From an uncultured Eubacterium sp. (GTDB lineage: Bacteria > Bacillota > Clostridia > Lachnospirales > Lachnospiraceae): 64,000 nt of DNA. Shown here in pieces: positions 53,201-60,512 of the stretch. Both the position numbers and the translations under genes were made by a program. The stretch spans positions 10,171 to 74,170 of the forward strand of contig CAJTXO010000019.1 of the NCBI GenBank assembly GCA_910583555.1, in the 5' to 3' direction. Positions within the stretch are counted from its first letter, which is position 1; each line of letters opens with the position of its first letter. The notes beneath the pieces are model-generated. The model was not told the DNA's origin. It saw only the letters and a list, made by a program, of their open reading frames with translations, and made no database searches.

Positions 53201-54043
53201 AAAATCAAAATATTCAACGATAACAGTTGGAAGGTTATGAAGGGGCTCGATGACGGACAGGCAAAAAAAGCAGGACTTCCTGACTGGAGGGTTGCGGATC
53301 CGAAAGAAGAACCAGACAAAAATTACAGCAGCTTTTATTTTGATAAACCGGGGAATATACCGATTGTAAACTCACTGCCTAATTTCAGTAAATTTGTAAT
53401 AACTCCTGTTTTTGTAGGAGGGACAGCCATAGAAGGAGTTCCTAAAGAGAATGACGGCAAACCAGAGGAAACTTCTAAACCGGTAGTAACGTCGAATCCG
53501 GTGGAGCCCCCTGCTCCGGTTACGGATCTGAAAAAAGGAAGTTCGTTTACGGCGAAGGACATTTCCTATCACGTTGTATCAGTCAACGCTGACAAGAAAA
53601 CAGGAACCGTAAAAGTTGACAAGGTATCCACAAACAGTAAATTAAAGAAAATAACGATACCAGATTCGGTTTCTAAAGACGGATGTACTTTTAAAGTTGA
53701 AAAGATTACGAAGAATGCATTCAGGAACAATAAAAAGGTTACTAAGGTTAAGATTGGAAAAAATGTTAAAGTGATCGAAGACGGCGCATTCAGCGGCTGT
53801 AAAAAACTCCATTCGGTTGTTACTGGCGCGTCGCTTTCTAAAATCGGGAAAAACGTATTTGCTAATGACAAAAGCCTGAAGATAATCGACTTAAGGAACA
53901 GTAAGACATTAAAGTCTGTTGGCTCGGGAACCTTTAAAGGCATCTCAAAAAAAGCAATGATAAAGGTGCCAAAAGGAAAAATAAAAGCATATAAAAAGCT
54001 TTTGAAAAAGGGAGCGTTAACAAAATCAGTTAAACTAAAATAG
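50279..54043 (+). CDS. secreted putative glycoside hydrolase with CBM-like domains and BspA-type lysine-rich repeats
   Basis: A 1254-residue exported protein: signal peptide (about 1-31), a TIM-barrel-like catalytic region (about 38-430), domains resembling CBM35/CBM6 (about 500-650, 660-800 and 810-1010; phrases such as YEAEEAERVG and FEAEEGDFSF), a Pro/Thr linker, and a C-terminal BspA-like leucine-rich repeat tail rich in Lys (about 1120-1254; KKLHSVVTGASLSKIGKNVF). Candidate catalytic Glu residues are in YLPINEGDSR and PPIVINEIAQSDE, the clan GH-A arrangement. The family number is not certain. GAGGAGG lies seven bases before the ATG. Codons are more AT-rich than in neighbouring genes. Divergent from the PTS operon. 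Confidence 0.65.
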   Translation: MRQMLKRILAYTLTAAMVLPAIGTRPRTVAAEDTYAPTMTVDMTNELGDIMHGASGFLYGISSEDVPTMNLITPLKPKVLATKGALGTEHPYADALDVAETFLESGGQMVQMYNSNFYAIFGPKQYYQDYVVQLKEVIVPYVTEWKDNWKKKHHHDPETGLDDLGLNIDKALVYLPINEGDSRRSKVDGEDFRQVFEAYYKAITEVDPLATVGGMNPAEYSWTHVPPEWQWDGWHTWLSYLYDNNALPDVITWHQLERNENRYKNDIDEFTHLRNIFAGEGNEDVPYGKVNNVNVNKIPADTPPIVINEIAQSDECGVPGALVSWLGRFEDAQAYGCLPFWHQADNLNDLAADANEANSAWWLYKWYADMEGQRLKITTDDKYSGLYGVSTIDNKQKKATTLFGLGSEDGDAKVILKDLDKTDTFSAAKKVHVKIDAAYFKGFNSASEPETVLEGAVALTDGDLVIEMKDTLRSTGYRLTVTPAQENEEIGKLKSGPFHAIYEAEEAERVGTGQLGVVTSTKYFLSGARVSEATDDKNQIGGSGLNNFSQNRGLEYQVEVPQTGRYKLEFIYGNQVGMNRGSETKHKPENRKQQLTIDGETSDMILKNTMEKEWTAIYTRYVDWEKGKHSITIMGDTPTAESNIMQDALHVTAASESAEEPTVYNKVFEAEEGDFSFNALHPGVNPAQIKKDIAGYTGSGYVSGLDKKSVEDGGGIRFNVVVEKSGLYHIDLRYRSELAGKATIYTGNAARVFNGNKKEIGVTNTNGTWMNSEVAVYLQKGVNIIDVDATVDIQLDSLHVKEWSEEKNYSQEFNAVDAIPASAKTTDIEYDVWSVRWNEDYKDTIYAGLLNGAEPYATQNTVDKIADSELTPDGEPVSYVVGRSLSGDENAENDVDKYLEFEVSVPNAGIYAMQLFHSNDEIFGTHSYNTKIIDKFANIKVNDEAAKRYFFINTISRDTFKEKTVYIDLKAGKNKIKIFNDNSWKVMKGLDDGQAKKAGLPDWRVADPKEEPDKNYSSFYFDKPGNIPIVNSLPNFSKFVITPVFVGGTAIEGVPKENDGKPEETSKPVVTSNPVEPPAPVTDLKKGSSFTAKDISYHVVSVNADKKTGTVKVDKVSTNSKLKKITIPDSVSKDGCTFKVEKITKNAFRNNKKVTKVKIGKNVKVIEDGAFSGCKKLHSVVTGASLSKIGKNVFANDKSLKIIDLRNSKTLKSVGSGTFKGISKKAMIKVPKGKIKAYKKLLKKGALTKSVKLK

Positions 54044-54251
54044 CGATAATATATGGGCAAGAGGTAGTAAAGCTGTGGGTTTCATACCCTGGTAAACAGG
54101 GGGCCGTCGGGAAATGACGGCCCCCTTCCAATTCCATCAGATTAGGATGCTCAAACAGCCAGATGCCTTCCTTCCCCTTGCTCCAGTTCACCAGCCACTC
54201 GTGAATCTCCTCGTGTGCATTGATGACTGTATTCTTCCCCGTAGTGGCCAT
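54030..54251 (-). CDS. small hypothetical protein, possibly a truncated gene
   Basis: A 73-codon frame starts at ATG 54251 after a near-perfect AAGGAG and a seven-base spacer. The first 45 residues look protein-like (ATTGKNTVINAHEEIHEWLV, then FEHPNLMELEGG), but the rest reads through a hairpin into the convergent gene end. It may be a truncated gene. It starts 33 bases after the AlbA-type gene on the same strand. Confidence 0.35.
   Translation of the reverse strand: MATTGKNTVINAHEEIHEWLVNWSKGKEGIWLFEHPNLMELEGGRHFPTAPCLPGYETHSFTTSCPYIIAILV
54099..54125. terminator. GC-rich hairpin between convergent genes
   Basis: GGGGGCCGTC (54099-54108) and GACGGCCCCC (54116-54125) form a 10-bp perfect stem with a 7-base loop. 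T tracts on both sides are short (TTCC and CTGTTT), so terminator efficiency is doubtful. Confidence 0.5.
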
Positions 54252-54283
54252 GGAGAAACTCCTTTGCGCGTAAAAACGTATTT

Positions 54284-55759
54284 TCATTTCTTAATGATCC
54301 ACTGGCCCTTCTTGGTGGAGCCGACTCTTTCTAAAAGTCCTTCATTTTGTAGTTGTTTCAAAACATACTTTACTCCGCTCCTCGACATCCCTGTTTTCTC
54401 CGCGAGTTTTATCTGTGTGATAAAAGGATTTGAGCTGATTTCATTTATGATTTTTTCACATGAACTGTTGCTCTTTATCATTTCTAGGCTAGTTTCTTGG
54501 TCAGTTTCTTGGCTAGTTTCTTGGTCAGTTTCTTGGTCAGTTTCTAGGTTAGTTTCTTGGTCAGTGCTATTTTCACTGTCACTTAACGCCCTGTACAAAT
54601 TTATTCGCAGCGCAGTCTCCATATCAACAAACTCCGGCTCAGGAAGTCCATACTCCTTCATTTCCTGAAACAGTCTCGGAATACCGGTACCCCAGCCTTC
54701 GATCAGATTCATATAAGAAAACGCATGCGCCAGAGCCCTGTTTCTGATTTGAGAATAACCTTCTTTCATCCTATCAATAGTAACTCCCGGCATCAAACCT
54801 CCCGGTGACGTGATTTCCAATCGGTCGTCGTAAATAGCAACCTGAATATGTGATGATTGCAGGAAACTGCAATTCATCACTGCATTAATGATAATCTCAC
54901 GAATACTGTCCGGCGGCAGTTCGTAAATGTCCTTACGATAAAGGCCTTCAATTCTGGCTCCAAGACGGATGTTCCTCAGAACAAACTTAAATGCCTCCTC
55001 AACCTGCTGCCACAACGGGCCTTCATAATCACGCTTATCCACAAATACTGCACGAGTCGTTCCCTTAAACATGCCGCATTGGATTTTTGACAGAAAAACT
55101 TCCTGTCCCGTCAGGAAAATATATGCATTGGTCGGATGAATAACACCCTCTTCGTCCTCCGCCAAAACACCCCAGTTCAGCAGGATATTTTTTGTCACCT
55201 CCTTCACCGACTGACGCTGCGCAGCGTTTTTACAATTAGCAAGAGCAACACCTTTCATATCAGCACAGAGTTTCTCAATGTCCTCCTCGGATACGGACAA
55301 ATCTCTACGAATAACGGTATCATAAGAGCGCCCCTCGGACTCGTAGTACATCTCCTTCGTCATTTCCCTGTCAGCTTTTCTGGAAGTTCCTGACACTCGC
55401 ATATAAACGCCGTCCGTAATACCATCTTGCTTGATGTAGTAGGGTTTCTGCTTTCCTGCGCTGATCTCAACAATGATAATGGTTTTCCCGTCAATCGTCT
55501 GCGGGTAAACATCCGGCACGATAACCGGCTCACATCTATCCGATATTGCATTTGTAATGGCATCCATTTCGCGGAAAACGCAGTCCTCCGGAATACCGAC
55601 GATCTCCCTCGTTTCGTCGTCAATGCCGAAGACAATACGTCCGCCTTTTCCATTGGCAAAGGCAACAACGGACTTCATATATTTTATGCTTTTCTCCGGT
55701 CTTTCCACCTTGAATTCCACATTTTTAGACTCACCAGCAAGAATCTCTTCTCTGGTCAT
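54284..55759 (-). CDS. AlbA/Schlafen-type ATP-binding regulator with winged helix
   Basis: A 491-residue protein. The AlbA_2 (Schlafen-like) domain covers about 8-130 (ESKNVEFKVERPEKSIKYMK, FANGKGGRIVFGIDDETREI). A HATPase_c_4-like domain follows at about 270-390 (IREIIINAVMNCSF, ITSPGGLMPGVTID, EGWGTGIPRLFQEM). After a tandem DQET repeat a winged helix lies at about 430-491 (FITQIKLAEKTGMSRSGVKY). These proteins are common in mobile and defence regions and are thought to be transcriptional regulators or nucleic-acid-binding ATPases. GGAGG lies seven bases before the ATG. It opens the mobile region. Confidence 0.8.
   Translation of the reverse strand: MTREEILAGESKNVEFKVERPEKSIKYMKSVVAFANGKGGRIVFGIDDETREIVGIPEDCVFREMDAITNAISDRCEPVIVPDVYPQTIDGKTIIIVEISAGKQKPYYIKQDGITDGVYMRVSGTSRKADREMTKEMYYESEGRSYDTVIRRDLSVSEEDIEKLCADMKGVALANCKNAAQRQSVKEVTKNILLNWGVLAEDEEGVIHPTNAYIFLTGQEVFLSKIQCGMFKGTTRAVFVDKRDYEGPLWQQVEEAFKFVLRNIRLGARIEGLYRKDIYELPPDSIREIIINAVMNCSFLQSSHIQVAIYDDRLEITSPGGLMPGVTIDRMKEGYSQIRNRALAHAFSYMNLIEGWGTGIPRLFQEMKEYGLPEPEFVDMETALRINLYRALSDSENSTDQETNLETDQETDQETSQETDQETSLEMIKSNSSCEKIINEISSNPFITQIKLAEKTGMSRSGVKYVLKQLQNEGLLERVGSTKKGQWIIKK
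54481..54564 (-). repeat. 12-bp in-frame minisatellite
   Basis: Seven units of 12 bases (consensus TTTCTTGGTCAG on the plus strand) encode a (D/N/S)(Q/L)ET tetrapeptide repeat in the AlbA-type protein. Unit changes keep the frame, so linker length could vary. Confidence 0.85.
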
Positions 55760-56076
55760 ATTGCTACCTCCATAAATACTCGTCTGCTTTCAAAAGCTGC
55801 CCAAAAGCTATACTTAACATTTCCACGTTCTGTCTTTACTATCCTATGATCATTCGTGTAAGTCAAGAAAATTCTCATGCCACAGGCTGGGTCTGATTTC
55901 TTATATCTTATTCACTTCATAAATCCAATAAAACTGTCTTGGATGTAAACAACCGATCATATTATACTTCAACAATTTGGAAACTACAAGGGGGTTCTTG
56001 AAAAAAACGTGAGCTGGTACCAATCACTCAATCCAATCGTGCTTTTCATCCCAGTCCAACGCATTGATTTGCTGCA

Positions 56077-56142
56077 TTTCACCTCATTGTGATACATATA
56101 GGCGGTATTGATCAGGCGAACTCCCCACTTTAGTGCTTCCAA
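56077..56142 (-). pseudogene. aldo/keto reductase fragment
   Basis: In the gene-poor stretch 55760-56250 one minus-strand segment reads LEALKWGVRLINTAYMYHNE, matching the aldo/keto reductase phrase GxRLIDTAxxYxNE that holds a catalytic Asp (here Asn). There is no continuation in any frame. The rest of the stretch shows nothing recognisable. Confidence 0.4.
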
Positions 56143-56250
56143 ATTGGAAACAAAACTGTATTTCGTCTGGAAAAAATATCAGGTTTTTACCCCGATGGCG
56201 GAAAAATTGCTTGCGAAATTGCGGGTGGGGTAAAACAGGACATTAAACTT

Positions 56251-56430
56251 ATGGAGATTTTGCCAGAGAGTGAACAATTTTTCGCTTTGGAGTTCATCAA
56301 AAAGTTAGTGCTCGCATGGGATCCTGATTTTACAAAACTCACACCTTCAGAGCGAGAAGAACTGGAACAGGCAACAAAGGAAATTGAAAACGGGGAAACC
56401 GTATCACATGACGCAATTAACTGGGATTAA
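56251..56430 (+). pseudogene. orphan antitoxin-like gene remnant
   Basis: A 59-codon frame starting MEILPESEQFFALEFIKKLV and ending HDAINWD resembles the C-terminal two thirds of small type II antitoxins of Clostridia (AWDPDFTKLT, then a charged helix and SHDxIxWD). The usual N-terminal start is missing; the frame continues upstream without an ATG. No toxin follows. From 56431 to 57003 only broken fragments are seen, one ending in a short frame LKGEKVVLAE. Confidence 0.45.
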
Positions 56431-57003
56431 CGGTCGGAAAAGTGAAAAAATATTGATATTCCCTCAAACTGGGCATATTTTGAAACGGATGCATCAGACA
56501 AAATGGCTGACTTTTTTTGTGTGTCCAACTGTATATTGGGGCTTAGAATACTCATACAATATGGAAGTTAGGAATGAAGATACAAAAGCAAACTTTCTGG
56601 GTGCAGTGAATATGGAAAAAGGGTTGGCGAAACCTTTGAGATTGGTTTGAAAGGTGAAAAAGTAGTCTTAGCAGAATAGGCCCCCCATTTATATGGGAGC
56701 CTCTCTAATGATACGCATATTGGTATAATACTTAAGGAAAGTATCAGATTCAGAGCAGTCAAAAAAGAACAGCTTATGCAAAAGATAAACTGCTCTGAAT
56801 GTGATTCTTTCCAATTGTACCAATCCGCGGAACTTTAGCCGGGAGCTGTATGGGGATAGTATCCCTCACAGAAAACCCAAAACGGAATATCAGGACGGTC
56901 GGCAGCACAGAATACGTACAGATTTTCCTGGTCCGCCTGTTTTTGGGCATGCTCCGCAGGCCTTCCGGCGGGAGGCCTGAAAAAAGTATGGCAGTACCGT
57001 GTA

Positions 57004-57718
57004 TCAGGATGGAGGGGCATAGTGCCTTACAATCTGTTTCATGGTGCGGCATCCGCATCTGGGACACAGGCAGATGTCAAAGGGGAAAAAACAAGGGAGC
57101 CGTTTTGGTAAAGGGAAGAAAGCTCCGCCATATATTTGCCCTTGAACTTGTCTCGCAGGACTTTTACCGGGATAAAGAATTTACCGGTGGATCTACGGAT
57201 CTTTCCATCACTGGTAAGCCCGCCCCCGGAGACAATGCAGTGCATGTGCACATGATAATCAAGTTCCTGGTTCCATGTATGGAGGACCTGGATGATCCCG
57301 GGCGCTGCCCCGAGCCATTTTTATCCGCAGACAGTTCCAGGACCGTTTCGGCGCAGCACTTGTGAAGAATGCCATACAAAAGCTTCTGATTGCAGCAGAT
57401 AAGGGGATTCAGCTCATGCGGGAGCGTGAATACCACATGGAAATAGGGGGCATCAATGACCTCGGCCCTTCGTTTGTCCACCCAGATTTCCTTCTGGGCT
57501 GCCTGGCAGCTGGGGCAGTTGCGGTTACGGCAGGAATTATTGTGTATTTCCAGGTGGCCGCATTCCGTACACTGGCTGACATTGTACCCGAGGCTGCCGG
57601 ATCTGCAGTTTAAGATGGCCTGGGAGGCTTTCCGCTGGACTTCGGACTGGCAGGGCCCGGCGGAAGAAAAATCCTCATAGGAAAACTGCCATATTTTCTG
57701 GATTTTCAGGTCAGCCAT
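57004..57718 (-). pseudogene. IS91-family transposase, frameshifted and internally deleted
   Basis: The N-terminal zinc-binding part is intact (CTECGHLEIHNNSCRNRNCP, then CQAAQKEIW), followed by HVVFTLPHELNPL. At 57318-57322 a run of five A (minus strand) is one short, shifting the frame. The next frame gives WNQELDYHVHMHCIVSGGGL, the HUH-type metal site. After LSSLYQNGSLVF most of the catalytic Tyr region is lost, and a third frame ends CPRCGCRTMKQIVRHYAPPS. IS91 enzymes move by rolling-circle transposition. This copy cannot be active. The ATG at 57718 overlaps the recombinase stop by eight bases. Confidence 0.8.
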
Positions 57719-58577
57719 GTTTATTTTCTCCTTTCTGGTCAAAAGGACTGACAGCGCTACGGATGCCGCCGCCGGCAAGATGGACATAGACCGTCGTGGA
57801 ATTCAGGGATTTATGTCCAAGCAGGGCCTTAATGGTAAGCAGGTCTGTGCCATTCTCATAAAGGTGTGTGCCAAAAGCATGCCGGAACGTGTGGCAGGAG
57901 AAACGGTGCGGCCACCCGAGCTCAGCTTCTTTGGCGGAGATAAACTGGTTGGCCGTATAGGAAGCCATGGGACGGGAAGGATCGTCACGGTTGGGGAAAA
58001 GGAGCCCGGAAGGCCTGCCGTATTCAAGCCAGTAACACGTCAGGATATCAAGGGTGTTTTTTGCGAGGATGGCAAAACGGGACAAGCGGTTTTTGGAGGA
58101 ACGGATATGCATGCGCATGGAAGACCGGCTGATGTCCCCATAATGCAGCCGGCAGACTTCACCGATCCGGAGCCCCGCAGAATACATGAGGGCAACGATG
58201 GCCTTATGTTTCAGATTGGAAAAAGAATCAATAAAAAAGAACACTTCCTTCTGTGAAGGGACATAGGGAAGGTATTCATCAAACCTGCGCATGGGCAGCT
58301 GGGTGTCATCCCAGGGCCTGTGGAGGACATAGAGGGTAAAGAAACGCAGCTGGGAAATGGCGCAGTTGATGGTCCTGTCAGAGAGGTTTCTAGAACGCTG
58401 CAGCCAGCGGATGAAGCCGCGCAGGTCATCCCATGAGACATCTTCGGGAACCTTGTGAAGGACAAGGGAAAGATAATCGAGATAAGCCCGGATATAAGTA
58501 CAGTAGCTTTTAAGGGTATGGTCAGTCAGACCGCGCAGGGAGATCATCTCCCGGAAAGAATTCAAATATTTGTCCAT
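57711..58577 (-). CDS. tyrosine-type site-specific recombinase
   Basis: A 288-residue XerC/D-like integrase. The SAM-like core-binding domain covers about 1-85 and the catalytic domain about 105-275. Catalytic residues visible: Arg in YSAGLRIGEVCRLHYG, His-x-x-Arg in SCHTFRHAFGTHLYENG, His in LLGHKSLNSTTVYVH, with the nucleophile Tyr in the same phrase. GGAGG lies seven bases before the ATG. It overlaps the IS91-type transposase gene, so the two travel together. The frame is intact although its partner is broken. Confidence 0.87.
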   Translation of the reverse strand: MDKYLNSFREMISLRGLTDHTLKSYCTYIRAYLDYLSLVLHKVPEDVSWDDLRGFIRWLQRSRNLSDRTINCAISQLRFFTLYVLHRPWDDTQLPMRRFDEYLPYVPSQKEVFFFIDSFSNLKHKAIVALMYSAGLRIGEVCRLHYGDISRSSMRMHIRSSKNRLSRFAILAKNTLDILTCYWLEYGRPSGLLFPNRDDPSRPMASYTANQFISAKEAELGWPHRFSCHTFRHAFGTHLYENGTDLLTIKALLGHKSLNSTTVYVHLAGGGIRSAVSPFDQKGENKHG

Positions 58578-58703
58578 AATGGAACCTCCTTAAATTTGGT
58601 GTCTGGCAATGCTTCATGAAAAAAGGCCGGGCACCCGGAGGAGGACGGACAAAAAAACAAAATATGTAGTTGTTGGATTTTAAAAAATATGGTAACATAA
58701 GCA

Positions 58704-58774
58704 TAGCAGTTTTTGTTTTGTTTTAAGTTGTCTTGTGGTGATTCAATAATAAAACAAATATACAAAAACTGCTA
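58704..58774. repeat. 13-bp inverted repeat between the two mobile elements
   Basis: TAGCAGTTTTTGT (58704-58716) and its exact complement (58762-58774) flank 45 AT-rich bases in the 324-base gap between the recombinase and the IS5-type gene. It may mark an element end. A GCCGC-GTA-GCGGC hairpin follows near 58822-58836. No gene was seen in this gap. Confidence 0.5.
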
Positions 58775-58901
58775 CCTTTATTTTAGAAAAAAGGGTAAAA
58801 ATTTGATGAAAGTTGGCAAGCTGCCGCGTAGCGGCTTGGTACAATAAGTGCAGGATTTTTAGTATTTTCAGTTCAAAAATTTTGCACTTGGAGGCCGGCT
58901 T

Positions 58902-60404
58902 ATGTATAAAAAACCAGATTATGCCCAGACCGACATTTATGATTTTATCCTTCCCTTCGGCGGGCATCTGGATGAAAATAACCGGTGGGTCATCCTGAGA
59001 AGATCCATCGACTGGAAGATCATACATGAGGTTTATGAAAAGAATTTCGACAATAAGAACACCGGCAACGTAGCCCTTTCAGCCGAGATCGCATTTGGAT
59101 CGCTGTACATACAGAGAAAACTATCACTGACGGACAGGGAACTTGTGGATCAGATCAGCGGGAATCCGTACATGCAGTATTTCATCGGTCTTAAGGAATT
59201 CCGTACAGAGCGGCCATTTGATCCCAGCCTTCTGGTAACCTTCCGGAAAAGACTCACTGCCGAAATGATGGAAGAAATATCAGAAACAATGTTTCCTGTG
59301 GAAGAAGAGGGCGGTGATGATGACGGAACACCGCCGGGAGGCGGGGGAACACCATCTGCTGCAGAAAATGAAACAGACGACGAGCCTGAAAACCGCGGCA
59401 CGCTGATCATTGATGCAAGCTGTGTGCCGGCCGATATCGCATATCCTACCGATCTGGAACTATGCGACAGGGCGAGGAAATGGACGGAGACCATACTGGA
59501 CCATTACTGGAAGGAATGCGGGCCGGTCAGAGAAAACGGAACAAAGCCGCGCACTTACCGGAAGACAGCAAGGAAGAGATTCCTGAATGTGAACAAACGG
59601 AGGAAAAAGACCACAAAAAAGATACGAAAAGAAATATGATTCCAGCTGAACTGCACCAGGCGGAACCTTGGATATATCAGGAAATATGAGGATGAGCATG
59701 GAACCGCCATCCTGCACAGGATAGAAGCCGAACGGCTGCAGACGGTAAAAATATTTGAAGGACAGCAGAGGTACATGCTGGAAAACAAGGTCCACAGTGT
59801 GAAGGACAGGATCGTGAGTCTATCCCAGCCGTGGATACGGCCGATCGTGCGCGGCAAGTCAAAAGCGCCGACGGAATTCGGGGCGAAGATATCGATATCC
59901 GTAGTAAACGGATACACCTTTGTGGACAGGATCAGCTTTGATGCTTATAACGAAGGAGAGTATGAAGAGTTCAAAGCCGTAGTGGAAAAATACTATGAGA
60001 GGTTCGGGTATTATCCGGAGAGGATACTGGCAGATAAAATATACAGGAGCAGGAAAAACAGGGGATTGTGCAAAAAACTTGGCATAAAACTATCCGGGCC
60101 GAAACTAGGCAGACCGGGTAAAAACCGGAAGGAAGAAATACGCCAGGAGTTAAAGGAGATCGGGGAAAGGAACGCGGTAGAAGAAAAATTTGGAAACGGA
60201 AAGAGAAAACTCGGGTTAAACCTTATCATGGCCAAACTGAAGGAAACGGCAGAGAATATGATATGGATGGACATATTTGTTCTCAACATGGAACATTACA
60301 TGAGGACATGTATTGTTTTATGTTGCGCAATTTTAGAAATGCTGAAATTTGTTTCCCTGAAAAATGAGAGAAAGAGAATGGTCTTGCCTGTAGCGGCCCT
60401 ATAA
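58902..60404 (+). pseudogene. IS5/IS1182-type transposase with one in-frame TGA
   Basis: A 500-codon frame interrupted once: TGA at 59637-59639, where CGA (Arg) would fit. Before it lie the DUF772 region (LSLTDRELVDQISGNPYMQY, RTERPFDPSLLVTFRKRL) and the first catalytic Asp in LIIDASCVPADIAYPTD. After it, in the same frame, come the second Asp in ERILADKIYRSRKNRG and the Glu in ERNAVEEKFGNGKRKLG. So the complete DDE triad is kept and only the nonsense codon breaks it. GGAGG lies seven bases before the ATG. Terminal inverted repeats could not be defined. Confidence 0.8.
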
Positions 60405-60512
60405 GGCGTTTGATCGTGTTATTCAGCAAGCCCTAATTAATCTTATGCACAGCCTTTTAAAGTATCAATAAACTTCTGTGTTCTGCCAATGACTACAACG
60501 CTTCTTCCTATT

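Larger units (their letters stand above)
56957..58577 (-). mobile_element. IS91-like element with tyrosine recombinase (decayed)
   Basis: Two overlapping minus-strand genes, a tyrosine recombinase and an IS91-type transposase remnant, form the element. A hairpin CAGGCCT/AGGCCTG at 56957-56979 lies just past the transposase end and could belong to the terminal structure. Exact ends and target site are not determined. Confidence 0.5.

Noticed and set aside
54481..54564. Regular repeats considered as a small CRISPR array
   Set aside because: Units are 12 bases with no spacers and lie in frame within a gene; this is a minisatellite.
56384..56650. Plus-strand frame of 88 codons after the antitoxin remnant, considered as its toxin
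   Set aside because: It overlaps the antitoxin frame, has no ribosome binding site and shows no RelE/ParE-like pattern.
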